A DNA stretch of 64,000 nucleotides from Bacteroidota bacterium (lineage in GTDB: Bacteria; Bacteroidota; Bacteroidia; Cytophagales; Cyclobacteriaceae), in contig JAFDYV010000008.1 in assembly GCA_018267275.1 (NCBI GenBank), positions 205,951 through 269,950 of the forward strand. Reading direction: 5' to 3'. The position numbers and the translations under genes are program-made. The notes under the pieces were generated by a model. It searched no databases. It worked only from the letters and a program-made list of their open reading frames with translations, and was not told the DNA's origin. Positions 25,492-33,328 of the stretch are shown here, in pieces. Position 1 is the stretch's first letter; each line of letters starts with the position of its first letter.

Positions 25492-26520
25492 ATGAAACGA
25501 TCTATCCCGACTTTAATCTGTGCACTCGCTTTTTTTGGTGCCGCTCACGCACAATCTGACCTAGACAACCTTATCAAAGGTAGTACCGAAGATGCTAACT
25601 ACCTTGTAAAGGGCTATATTACCCCTGCGCTGAATACAGTGGGGTATGGTTTAACCCAGGGCTGGTACAACACAGCAAAGCCTCATAAAGTTTTAGGGTT
25701 TGATTTGACGATTACAGCTGCAACGATTTCGATTCCATCTACTGATTTGACATATCGAGTTGAAAATGCAAGTTTAAAAAATCTTGCAGTCACGCCATAC
25801 CCAGGTGCAACTGCCATCAATGCGCCAACTATTTTTGGTAGTTCAACTGCGCCTAAATACCAGCCATTGACGACAGTAAATGGCACGAAAATACCTTCCG
25901 GCCAAACGATAGATGGCGCACCCGGACTGGACCTAGATGTACCGGTGGTTGGAACAGCCGTACCAATTCCAATGGTTCAATTGGGAATTGGCCTTCCGAA
26001 AGGAACGGATGTAAAACTGAGATTCTTCCCGAGCACAGGACTGGGTACCGGTGGCAAAGACGGCAGTGTCGGCATGTTTGGTATTGGCGTGTTGCACGAT
26101 GTGAAGCAGTACATTCCAGGTGTAAAAGAACTGCCCTTTGATCTTTCGGCTTTCGTGGGTTATACCAAATTGAATTTTGATGTGAACCTTGACCCCGCAA
26201 ACAATCCTGACCAAAAGGCTACATTCCAATCTTCAGGGACAACAATTCAGGGATTAATTTCAAAGAAGATTTCCGTGCTTACACTTTATGGGGGGTTAGG
26301 CTACAACTTCATATCAGCTGACTTGAATGTGAAGGGAACTTATGATTTATCGGGCACTGGTTCTAAAACACCTGTGCCAATTTCTGTGAGTGTAAGTCAG
26401 TCAAGCCCCAGTTTTACCGCTGGGCTTCGGCTCAAACTCGCGATTTTTACTTTTCACGGAGATTATACATTTCAGAAGTATAGCGCACTTACTGTTGGCT
26501 TCGGCTTCAACGTGAGGTAA
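25492..26520 (+). CDS. Outer-membrane beta-barrel protein, DUF6588 family
   Basis: The ATG at 25492 gives a clean signal peptide (MKRSIPTLICALAFFGAAHA, cut before QSD); an upstream in-frame ATG at 25444 would spoil it. The mature part is about 320 residues, with alternating hydrophobic strands and the C-terminal sequence YTFQKYSALTVGFGFNVR, typical of a barrel ending. The features fit the DUF6588 family of Bacteroidota. GIGLPKGTDVKLRFFPSTG and the run of glycines are probable strand turns. The function is unknown. It is closed by a bidirectional terminator shared with the convergent gene. Confidence 0.78.
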   Translation: MKRSIPTLICALAFFGAAHAQSDLDNLIKGSTEDANYLVKGYITPALNTVGYGLTQGWYNTAKPHKVLGFDLTITAATISIPSTDLTYRVENASLKNLAVTPYPGATAINAPTIFGSSTAPKYQPLTTVNGTKIPSGQTIDGAPGLDLDVPVVGTAVPIPMVQLGIGLPKGTDVKLRFFPSTGLGTGGKDGSVGMFGIGVLHDVKQYIPGVKELPFDLSAFVGYTKLNFDVNLDPANNPDQKATFQSSGTTIQGLISKKISVLTLYGGLGYNFISADLNVKGTYDLSGTGSKTPVPISVSVSQSSPSFTAGLRLKLAIFTFHGDYTFQKYSALTVGFGFNVR

Positions 26521-26535
26521 ACATCGTGATCAACT

Positions 26536-26569
26536 AAAAAAAAGCCCCGACATTGTCGGGGCTTTTTTT
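26536..26569. terminator. Bidirectional intrinsic terminator between the barrel protein and enoyl-CoA hydratase genes
   Basis: GCCCCGA and TCGGGGC pair around CATTG, flanked by eight A residues on the left and seven T residues on the right. It can terminate transcription from both convergent genes and lies only a few bases from each stop codon. Confidence 0.9.
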
Positions 26570-27341
26570 ATTTGCCTTTGTATTCCGGCTTTCGCTTTTC
26601 AACAAATGCTTTCATCCCTTCTTTCTGGTCTTCGCTGGCAAAGGTTAAGTAGAAATTTTTTCGCTCAAATGCGAGCCCTTCGTCTAGTTGTGTTTCGAAT
26701 GAACGGTTGATGGCCTCTTTTGCCAATTGCACGGCAACGGGGCTCATCTGCGCAATTTCTTTGGCAAGCGTCAGCGCTTCGTGCAAGTACATCTCAACCG
26801 GCACTACTTTCACAGCCAATCCGTAAAATACAGCTTCTTCTGCCGAAAGGAAACGGCCACTCAAAATCAATTCCATTGATTTGGCTTTGCCCAATGCTTT
26901 GGTGAGACGCTGGGTGCCGCCCGCACCGGGTATGGTGCCAATTTTTATTTCAGGTTGGCCAAACTTGGCAGTTTCGGAGGCAATGATAATGTCACACATC
27001 ATGGCCAGCTCGCAGCCGCCACCCAGCGCGAAACCACTTACGGCTGCGATGATTGGCTTCTTCGTTTTTCTGATTTGGTCCCACGTGCTAAACGAATCAA
27101 TCATCAACATTTCCATGGCCGACTTATCTGCCATTTGTTTGATATCCGCACCTGCGGCAAATGCTTTTTCATTGCCCGTGAGGATGATGACGCGCACATT
27201 TTCATTCTTATCCAACTGTTGCAATGCCGCCAGCAGCTCTTGCATGAGTTGGTGGTTGAGTGCATTCAGTTCTTTGGGCCGGTTGAGTTCCACCAACGCC
27301 ACATATTGCTCTTTTTGTTCGGTTACTTTGATGAATTCCAT
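26568..27341 (-). CDS. Enoyl-CoA hydratase/isomerase family protein
   Basis: This 257-residue crotonase-fold protein shows AGADIKQMA (oxyanion-hole loop), AAVSGFALGGGCELAMMCDIIIASE with the first catalytic glutamate, and KFGQPEIKIGTIPGAGGTQRL with the second. Both catalytic glutamates of true enoyl-CoA hydratases are present, so hydration of short-chain 2-enoyl-CoA in beta-oxidation is likely. It is a single gene, not linked to other beta-oxidation genes here. A minus-strand -7 element lies 18 bases before the start. Confidence 0.9.
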   Translation of the reverse strand: MEFIKVTEQKEQYVALVELNRPKELNALNHQLMQELLAALQQLDKNENVRVIILTGNEKAFAAGADIKQMADKSAMEMLMIDSFSTWDQIRKTKKPIIAAVSGFALGGGCELAMMCDIIIASETAKFGQPEIKIGTIPGAGGTQRLTKALGKAKSMELILSGRFLSAEEAVFYGLAVKVVPVEMYLHEALTLAKEIAQMSPVAVQLAKEAINRSFETQLDEGLAFERKNFYLTFASEDQKEGMKAFVEKRKPEYKGK

Positions 27342-27358
27342 GGGTTACGATTTGCTGC

Positions 27359-27366
27359 CAAAGCTA
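27359..27366 (-). promoter_or_regulatory. Enoyl-CoA hydratase promoter -7 element
   Basis: CAAAGCTA reads as TAGCTTTG on the minus strand, an exact TAnnTTTG match at a suitable distance from the start codon. No TTG lies at the preferred upstream spacing. Confidence 0.45.
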
Positions 27367-27530
27367 AGAAAAGATTTTTGGTTGGGCTTGAAGTTAACAG
27401 TGAGGCTTGCTGCAGGGGGGCAGTTAAAAACCTACGTCTCTCCCGCGTGATAAAGATAATAGAGAACTACACACTTTGATGACTCACACTCCCGCCCACT
27501 TGAAGCAAGCCAAGTTAAGAACAGTTTTTT

Positions 27531-27992
27531 TTACTCCATTGTAATGTCGAGCCTAACCTTGGTAAAATAGTATGACTTTTTATCATTGGATCTCTCAACC
27601 ATATATATATCTTTAAGGTGGTCGAAATAAGGTCTACCTCCATACCCGAGAAAATCTTTAGGGTAGTTCATGCTAATAAAGGATTTCAACTCCTCTGGGG
27701 TAACCACATTGTATTTCTTTATATCCGTTATTTTCAAGGCATTTTCCTTATGCACAGAAACAAATTCAAGGGGATAGCCATTGTATAGGTGATAGTCAAG
27801 TGCGTACCTATTTTCAGGGTTGTCTTTTAAAGTTACAGGGTCAATACCAATAGAATTTGAGTTTTTGTAGAATTTGGAAGAGTCGAAATGCAAGTACAAC
27901 ACTGTGTCGCCTTTTGTTGGTTGACTATTGGATATTTGGCAGCCATATCCAGAGATTAGCAATACAAGACAGCAAATTTTAATAAATCTCAT
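27531..27992 (-). CDS. Lipoprotein of unknown function
   Basis: This 153-residue protein has a lipoprotein signal (MRFIKICCLVLLISGYGC, cysteine at 18). The mature part includes KGDTVLYLHFDSSKFYKNSN and, near the end, KKSYYFTKVRLDITME. I recognise no family. It lies 12 bases downstream of the larger lipoprotein gene on the same strand and is probably in the same operon. The region from here to 29963 appears more AT-rich than the neighbouring housekeeping genes, and both products may be lineage-specific. Confidence 0.6.
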   Translation of the reverse strand: MRFIKICCLVLLISGYGCQISNSQPTKGDTVLYLHFDSSKFYKNSNSIGIDPVTLKDNPENRYALDYHLYNGYPLEFVSVHKENALKITDIKKYNVVTPEELKSFISMNYPKDFLGYGGRPYFDHLKDIYMVERSNDKKSYYFTKVRLDITME

Positions 27993-28004
27993 ATTTGTAT
28001 TTTA

Positions 28005-29555
28005 TTATTGACAAGTTATAACTGAGTGCCAATCTGAAATGAATTGTCTGTCTCTTCTTATTTTGTCCCTCTGCTCTTGGGTCATAAGGTTCTGCCATAA
28101 ATAAGTCTCCACCAATCCATCCCATGCCAACGCCCTGTAGTGGTCGATGTTTAAATCCGGGTTGTTGAGGTTACGTGTATCAAACTGTTGAAGACCTGCG
28201 GCAATAATGTCGATATAATGCCGAGCGATATACTCGTGTTGAATCCTACTGGTTGAATCTTTTTGACCATTAGCTTTATAGAAAACGTACGCATCAAAAA
28301 GTTCTGGGAAGTTGTCCTTATTTAGGTTTTCATAGCCTCCAACCTTACTCAGGTCCGCAAACATCTTCGCATGCAGGGCTTCATGGAGAAAAGTCCTGGC
28401 TACCTCAACTGTGCGTCTGGCCTCTAACTTTGCTTTGTCTATAATTATGGTTACATCCTTATATGGTGGAGCTGATCTAGTTACTCCAGTATACGGTGGG
28501 GTTGAGCCTAAAACGAAAGTTAGATTTAAAGAGCTTGAACTTTTATCAAAGTCATTGATTAGCTCTTGAAAAACTCGGTTGCCACCCAACTTGGTATAGA
28601 TGCAATTTGCTTTTTGATTATTTACAATGCTTGTATCGACCTTTATTTTATAAAGGCTGTTAAGCAGAAGGTCGAGTAATTCCTCATCTGTTGGTGGATA
28701 TACAGCAATAACATCAATGCATGAATTAGGATCAGCACCAGTTTCAAGAACGGCACCACCACCACCGCCAGTACAGGTTGAGCCAGCAGACGGCCCGCTA
28801 GGCCCACCACCGCGACTATTAAAATTAAAATACTCTGACGGGACAAAAGTACCGTCTGACCACCTAGTAAACTGGGTTGGCAAATTACTGCCACCAGTAG
28901 CGCCCGCTGAATCACTTATGAAACAACCGGAAAAGTCAATTTTAACGACCACAACTGTCTTTCCGATGCAAGGCAGAGGTACACCTGTTGCCTGCGAGTC
29001 CTTTCCTTTTTCGGGGCACTCCTCTGCCAGCTCAGCATTCCAACATTGTTGTGTTCTACCCCCAATAAACGAGCCCCCAGTGGTTATGCCATTCCTGAAG
29101 TATTGACTCACTATTTCTCTCCAACTTAAGTCGTAACTAGATATTTTTCCAGTAAATCTTGCAGGTTCTAAAGATAACGGTGCTTCTGGTTCATACTTTA
29201 TATAAAACCCTTTGACCCCGCCCACTACCCGTTTGAATACTAAGTTTGTGAAAGAAGTACTATTGTAGTCGCCCCCAATTTTGAAGGTGTAAGAATAGGA
29301 AACACTGTCGGCCTGCAGTGCCATCAATATAGAGTCGGTATTTAGGCTTATGCCTGAACTACTTGTCCTTCCATTTTTAGCCTCTTTAAAGCCTGCCTTA
29401 TCCAAGATGTCTTTCAGATATGGCTCATTTGTCAACGAGGTTATTTTTGTTTTGGCAAGCCCCTTGTTCAAATCGGGCGAGTTGATGTTATCTGTCTCGC
29501 AGCCGATTGCTGTTAAAAGTAGCAACAAAAATATTTGACTTATCAGTTTCCTCAT
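28005..29555 (-). CDS. Putative zincin-like lipoprotein with HEALH motif
   Basis: ATG at 29555 gives MRKLISQIFLLLLLTAIGC, a lipoprotein signal; the frame is open further upstream but lacks a sensible start. The protein has 516 residues: an N-terminal region, a central segment with paired cysteines (TQQCWNAELAEECPEK, LPCIGK, SGCF) and a Gly/Ser-rich linker, then a C-terminal domain with ARTFLHEALHAKMF. HEALH fits the HExxH zinc-metalloprotease motif, and a downstream HEYIARHYIDII may supply another ligand. Relatives I recall are Bacteroidota proteins of unknown role. Protease activity is an inference. Confidence 0.62.
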   Translation of the reverse strand: MRKLISQIFLLLLLTAIGCETDNINSPDLNKGLAKTKITSLTNEPYLKDILDKAGFKEAKNGRTSSSGISLNTDSILMALQADSVSYSYTFKIGGDYNSTSFTNLVFKRVVGGVKGFYIKYEPEAPLSLEPARFTGKISSYDLSWREIVSQYFRNGITTGGSFIGGRTQQCWNAELAEECPEKGKDSQATGVPLPCIGKTVVVVKIDFSGCFISDSAGATGGSNLPTQFTRWSDGTFVPSEYFNFNSRGGGPSGPSAGSTCTGGGGGAVLETGADPNSCIDVIAVYPPTDEELLDLLLNSLYKIKVDTSIVNNQKANCIYTKLGGNRVFQELINDFDKSSSSLNLTFVLGSTPPYTGVTRSAPPYKDVTIIIDKAKLEARRTVEVARTFLHEALHAKMFADLSKVGGYENLNKDNFPELFDAYVFYKANGQKDSTSRIQHEYIARHYIDIIAAGLQQFDTRNLNNPDLNIDHYRALAWDGLVETYLWQNLMTQEQRDKIRRDRQFISDWHSVITCQ

Positions 29556-29680
29556 CCTGTTAATATTTGAGTCTAAACTTAATAAAAAATTGTGCACAAC
29601 TGTCAAATACACGCAATACCATCTGCCAAGACTTGCGTAAATACACCTGCAACCGTCCGCTTTACGCAACTCTCTGGGCA

Positions 29681-29718
29681 CCAAAAAAGAAAAGCCCCAT
29701 CTCGTTTGACGGGGCTTT
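29681..29718 (-). terminator. Terminator-like hairpin facing the minus direction
   Basis: AAAGCCCC (29691-29698) and GGGGCTTT (29711-29718) pair perfectly. Read on the minus strand, the stem is followed by TTTTCTTTTTT. On the plus strand only TTTAT follows. No known transcript reaches it from the right on that strand. Confidence 0.5.
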
Positions 29719-29947
29719 ATCTAACCAAAAGGCGGATAAAAAATATGTACTATGCGTGCATGTATCTGGTGAGGCGCCTGATAAGTAACCATTAACTTAA
29801 AAAAGTTCTGGATTAATTCTGACGGAGGTACGACCAAGAATCTTTTGATTTTTTTAGAGATCCTTCGCGGCTAAGAAATCTGAGTGTGAATGAAGTTTTG
29901 ATTGCCACTCAGGATTTACACCGCTTCTTTTTAGACGCTCTAACCTC

Positions 29948-29955
29948 TATTTTTG
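29948..29955 (+). promoter_or_regulatory. -7 element of the phosphatase gene
   Basis: TATTTTTG matches TAnnTTTG and ends eight bases before the ATG at 29964, implying a very short leader. No good TTG lies at the 21-base spacing. Confidence 0.45.
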
Positions 29956-29963
29956 CGTTTTCT

Positions 29964-30365
29964 ATGAAAATTCTTTTTGTCTGCCTCGGCAATATCTGCC
30001 GCTCGCCCTTGGCCGAAGCGATTTTTAAACACAAGCTGCAAAATAAAAGCCTAGCCCAATCGTTTTACGCAGACTCGTGCGGTACAGCCAATTACCACGT
30101 TGGCGATTCCCCTGATCCACGCACCATCAGGAATGCGCGAAAAAACGGGGTAGAAATAAATCACTTAGGAAGACAACTTTCACCCAATGATTTCGAAAAT
30201 TTTGATTTGATCTTAGCAATGGATGGCTCGAACCTTCACAACATCTTACGGCTGCCGGGTGCAAACTTCCATGCACATAAAATCAAATTGATGCGTGAGT
30301 ATGATCCCCATGGCCGCGGAGATGTGCCCGACCCTTATTACGGCACAGAGGCAGATTTTCAATAA
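29964..30365 (+). CDS. Low-molecular-weight protein-tyrosine phosphatase, truncated by an in-frame stop
   Basis: The ATG at 29964 gives MKILFVCLGNICRSPLAEAIF, the complete P-loop CxxxxxRS of the family, placed at the N-terminus as usual. DLILAMDGSN and the general-acid loop VPDPYYG are also present, so the catalytic residues are intact. The frame stops at TAA 30363-30365 after 133 residues, whereas the family is about 150-160 long. Reading on in the same frame gives a typical C-terminal helix (VFEILNRSIDKLMTSLLK) up to TAG at 30440. The upstream in-frame ATG at 29886 is unlikely to be used. The protein lacks its last helix and may be unstable. Confidence 0.85.
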   Translation: MKILFVCLGNICRSPLAEAIFKHKLQNKSLAQSFYADSCGTANYHVGDSPDPRTIRNARKNGVEINHLGRQLSPNDFENFDLILAMDGSNLHNILRLPGANFHAHKIKLMREYDPHGRGDVPDPYYGTEADFQ

Positions 30366-30440
30366 GTGTTTGAGATTTTGAATCGGTCGATTGATAAGTT
30401 AATGACTTCGCTACTGAAGCAAAAATCCAATGAAACTTAG
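30366..30440 (+). pseudogene. Severed C-terminal part of the phosphatase gene
   Basis: Twenty-four codons in the same frame follow the premature TAA and encode an amphipathic helix matching the expected end of low-molecular-weight phosphatases; TAG at 30438-30440 closes the frame. With these codons the protein would be 158 residues, the normal length. Confidence 0.65.
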
Positions 30441-30446
30441 TGTCTC

Positions 30447-30495
30447 AGTGCCTTAGCGGTTAACTTATTTTTTGCCAATAATGAACTAAGGCACT
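30447..30495. repeat. Inverted repeat between phosphatase and lysC
   Basis: AGTGCCTTAG (30447-30456) and CTAAGGCACT (30486-30495) are perfect 10-base complements with 29 bases between. The right arm overlaps the lysC stop codon. The text resembles decayed short repeats seen elsewhere between genes here. It could also act as a weak terminator. Confidence 0.45.
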
Positions 30496-31732
30496 ACGCA
30501 TTGCCCTTCACCAAAACCTGCAGCGTTGAACGCGAGGACTGCTCCAATATTAACCCAGGCGTAGCCCGAAACTCGGCCGATGTTTTTGAATCGTAATTCT
30601 TAACAGTAATCAGCGCCAAGTTGGTGTTGAAGTACACTTCAAACTGCTGTCCCAAGGCTTCAATCAATTTCATGATTTTACTCTCGCGATAGTCAACACA
30701 AAACGAAAACGAGATGGCTGAGTTTTGCATCAAATTGATGCGTACGTTGTGGTCACTGATGGCTTTAAAGATGACAGCCAATTGTGGCTCGTCCACAAAA
30801 GTATAGTCGGTGACTTTGCACGAAATCAAACACTGATTTTCCTTGTACACAATCAATGGCGGCAATTTGTCCACCTTGCACTCATGTATTTTCGTTCCCG
30901 GAAGGGCAGGGTCAATAAAACTTTTCACCCGCAGTGGAATGCCTCGGTTGGCCAATGGCTTAATCGTTTTCGGATGAATAACCGATGCGCCAAAGTAGGT
31001 CATCTCAGCAGCTTCTTTGTAGGGGAGTTCTTCAAACACCACAGCATTAGCCCTCCGTTTCGGGTCGGCACTCATTACCCCGGGCACATCCTTCCATATC
31101 GTTACCGACTTGGCGTTAAGGCAAAATCCAAAAATGCCTGCTGTAAAATCTGACCCATCGCGCCCCAACGTGGTGGTAAAGCCTTCCGATGTTGATCCGA
31201 TAAAGCCTTGAGTAACCAATAACTTTTCGTGTTGCAATGGGCCCACCAACTTTTCGGTCTCGCGCCAATTTACTTTTGCTTCGCGGTACGCATTATTGGT
31301 TTTGATATATTGCCTCGCATCAGCCCATTTCGCTGGCAACCCCACGGACTTGAGGTATGCCGCAAAAATGATTGAGGAGATTAATTCGCCATACACCACA
31401 ATTTGATCATAGATAAAATCGTATTCACCCACTTGGTTGGCCAATTGTGTGATATGTTCAAACGCACGCAGGAGCTCTGTTTCAACGCTGGGTAAAACGT
31501 TTAGCGCTTTCGCTTGGTCCATATGATAACTTTTGATCGCGCCCAATTCAGTGGTAAAATCTTTTTTGGCCATAGCCAATGCCACTACCTCCTCAAGGGC
31601 ATTGGTGGTTTTACCCATGGCCGACACCACCACCAATAATTTTTCTTCCTTGTGCTGTTGGATAATGTTGGCAACCTGCCTGATTCGGTCTGGCGATTGG
31701 AGCGAGGCGCCCCCAAACTTAAAGATGTCCAT
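30494..31732 (-). CDS. lysC: Monofunctional aspartate kinase
   Basis: This 412-residue enzyme phosphorylates aspartate in the first step of lysine, threonine and methionine synthesis. It has KFGGASL at the N-terminus, VVVSAMGKTTN, TTLGRDGSDFTAG (ATP and aspartate binding) and DVPGVMSADPK. A C-terminal ACT-like regulatory region follows from about residue 300 (ISCKVTDYTFVDE, ISDHNVRINLMQNSAISFSFCVD). There is no homoserine dehydrogenase fusion. Feedback inhibition through the ACT region is likely, but the effector cannot be read. It stands alone, divergent from fbp. Confidence 0.92.
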   Translation of the reverse strand: MDIFKFGGASLQSPDRIRQVANIIQQHKEEKLLVVVSAMGKTTNALEEVVALAMAKKDFTTELGAIKSYHMDQAKALNVLPSVETELLRAFEHITQLANQVGEYDFIYDQIVVYGELISSIIFAAYLKSVGLPAKWADARQYIKTNNAYREAKVNWRETEKLVGPLQHEKLLVTQGFIGSTSEGFTTTLGRDGSDFTAGIFGFCLNAKSVTIWKDVPGVMSADPKRRANAVVFEELPYKEAAEMTYFGASVIHPKTIKPLANRGIPLRVKSFIDPALPGTKIHECKVDKLPPLIVYKENQCLISCKVTDYTFVDEPQLAVIFKAISDHNVRINLMQNSAISFSFCVDYRESKIMKLIEALGQQFEVYFNTNLALITVKNYDSKTSAEFRATPGLILEQSSRSTLQVLVKGNA

Positions 31733-31846
31733 CTACTGCTTTGGTATTATGTTTTTTGGCCTTAGAAGTCAGAAAAGCACAAAGATTGCACAAAGAATCT
31801 TCAAAGTTAATTTTTAAAAATATACCCATTTCAAACGTTTGCAATT

Positions 31847-31854
31847 TATATTTG
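31847..31854 (+). promoter_or_regulatory. fbp promoter -7 element
   Basis: TATATTTG is an exact match to the consensus 73 bases before the fbp start, giving a leader of about 70 bases that contains repeat-like AATCTTAAATCTGAAATTC text. No TTG lies at the 21-base spacing. Confidence 0.5.
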
Positions 31855-31926
31855 CCATGAAATTAGAGACCACAGAAGTGGACCACAGAAATCTTAGATC
31901 AGTAATCTTAAATCTGAAATTCTTAC

Positions 31927-32913
31927 ATGGAAGCCTCACGAATTGCTTTGCCCATCGGCACTGCTTTAGATCGATTCATTAAAAACAACCAAGATCAGTT
32001 TCAATATGCCAGTGGCGAACTATCGCAATTGTTGCGCGACATTGCCTTGGCCAGTAAAGTGGTGAACCGCGAAATCAATAAGGCCGGATTGATTGACATT
32101 ATGGGTGCCATGGGCTCGCAAAATACGGCAGGTGATCAACAGCAAAAGTTGGATGTGTTGGCCAACATTCGCTTTACGCGTGCATTGACCAAAGGAGGGG
32201 AGGCAGCTGCTCTGATCAGCGAAGAGACGGAATCATTTGTGGACTTGACCAACGATGGTAAGTACATCATCGCCATTGACCCGCTAGATGGTTCTTCTAA
32301 CATTGATGTGAACGTTTCCATTGGAACCATTTTTTCAATTTACCGCAGAAAGACAAAGGAAGGTGAGCCGATCAATGACGAGGATATTTTGCAAATGGGT
32401 GACGAACAAGTGGCGGCCGGCTATATTCTGTACGGGTCATCAACAATGCTTGTGTATACCACCGGCCATGGTGTAAACGGATTTACCTATGAGCCTACCC
32501 TGGGTGAGTATGTGCTTTCGCACCCCGACATGAAGATGCCCGAGAATGGGAAGATTTACTCCATCAACGAGGGCTCTGCCAATTCTTTTTCAGAATCTGT
32601 GAAGTCGTATATCCAATACTGCAAAGACAACAACTATACCGCACGGTATATTGGCTCGTTGGTCGCAGATTTTCATCGCAATATGCTGAAGGGCGGCATT
32701 TACATTTACCCGGCTACGGCCAAAGACCCGAACGGAAAGCTACGTTTGATGTATGAGTGCAATGCGTTATCTTTTATTGCCGAACAGGCAGGCGGTATCG
32801 CCTCAGATGGCAAGGGCCGCGTAATGGAGATAAAACCCAAGGATTTGCACCAGCGCACCCCGTTTTACGTGGGTTCGAAAAAAATGGTGGAAAGAGCGAT
32901 AGGCGCAAAATAA
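31927..32913 (+). CDS. fbp: Class 1 fructose-1,6-bisphosphatase
   Basis: This gluconeogenic enzyme has 328 residues, the usual length for class 1. ISEETESF and [25 protein letters not shown] contain the metal-binding acidic residues. [23 protein letters not shown] and [20 protein letters not shown] form the substrate site. The last two bases of its stop codon lie against the U-tract of the convergent SRP RNA gene, so the two transcripts overlap at their 3' ends. Confidence 0.95.
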   Translation: MEASRIALPIGTALDRFIKNNQDQFQYASGELSQLLRDIALASKVVNREINKAGLIDIMGAMGSQNTAGDQQQKLDVLANIRFTRALTKGGEAAALISEETESFVDLTNDGKYIIAIDPLDGSSNIDVNVSIGTIFSIYRRKTKEGEPINDEDILQMGDEQVAAGYILYGSSTMLVYTTGHGVNGFTYEPTLGEYVLSHPDMKMPENGKIYSINEGSANSFSESVKSYIQYCKDNNYTARYIGSLVADFHRNMLKGGIYIYPATAKDPNGKLRLMYECNALSFIAEQAGGIASDGKGRVMEIKPKDLHQRTPFYVGSKKMVERAIGAK

Positions 32914-33012
32914 AAAATGGCAAACCAACATCGCACCGCTACAACCGCCTACCCTTGCTACCTTCCGGTCCTGGGGGAGTTCAGCAGGAGCTGGTCGTGC
33001 CAGTTTGCCGCT
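32914..33012 (-). ncRNA. ffs: Bacterial small signal recognition particle RNA (4.5S type)
   Basis: On the minus strand the sequence contains CAGGACCGGAAGGTAGCAAG, the conserved domain IV tetraloop and asymmetric loop that bind Ffh. It is flanked by an extended imperfect helix closed by GGCAAAC (33009-33003 region) and GTTTGCC (32925-32919 region). A U-run follows, overlapping the fbp stop codon, and marks the 3' end. It is close to 95 bases, the size of the Alu-less SRP RNA. The RNA scaffolds the Ffh targeting complex. Confidence 0.93.
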
Positions 33013-33025
33013 GCAAAGATAGCAC

Positions 33026-33262
33026 TCAAAGTAACCCCGCCAAATAAAGATTGAATTCCAGGGCATTTACTTCGGCAAAGCCATCGTGCTTCAGGTCGTC
33101 AAAAATCTGGGCGTCAAATTCTAAATCGCGCATTTCGGCACCTTCGGCACTCACCACCAGTTCTGTTCCCGTCCAAAAAATGGGATTGACCTTGACCAAT
33201 ATCTTTGTGCCTTCCATTTCTTTTTTGAAATATTGGTGAACGATGTTGGTGCTTTTTGCCAT
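33026..33262 (-). CDS. Small conserved-looking protein of unknown function upstream of ffs
   Basis: This 78-residue product, MAKSTNIVHQYFKKEMEGTK with VNPIFWTGTELVVSAEGAEM and a C-terminus ending ALEFNLYLAGLL, has no signal peptide and no motif I recognise. The alternating pattern suggests a small alpha/beta domain. It ends about 14 bases before the SRP RNA, on the same strand, so the two may share a transcript. Codon use looks like that of the neighbouring genes. Confidence 0.65.
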   Translation of the reverse strand: MAKSTNIVHQYFKKEMEGTKILVKVNPIFWTGTELVVSAEGAEMRDLEFDAQIFDDLKHDGFAEVNALEFNLYLAGLL

Positions 33263-33328
33263 ACCTGCGCGCTACGTAAGACTAAAAGTAATTAACTCTT
33301 TCAGTAACTCAATAATTTTCAAAACAGC

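Larger units (their letters stand above)
29556..29963. other. 408-base intergenic region with hairpins and no convincing gene
   Basis: This stretch holds a 9-base inverted repeat (29633-29641 with 29661-29669), a terminator-like hairpin (29691-29698 with 29711-29718), a repeat-like segment around 29816-29870 that includes GGAGGTACGACC, and a -7 element before the phosphatase gene. Short open frames here have no sensible composition. The hairpin carries a U-rich tail on the minus strand although no minus-strand gene lies upstream of it. Confidence 0.5.

Noticed and set aside
29567..29788. 73-codon plus-strand frame in the noncoding gap
   Set aside because: It reads through a terminator hairpin and an inverted repeat, with no recognisable protein features.
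33026..33262. Possibility that the small frame near ffs is only noise
   Set aside because: I kept it as a gene because its codon use looks normal and no better frame lies there, but confidence is moderate.
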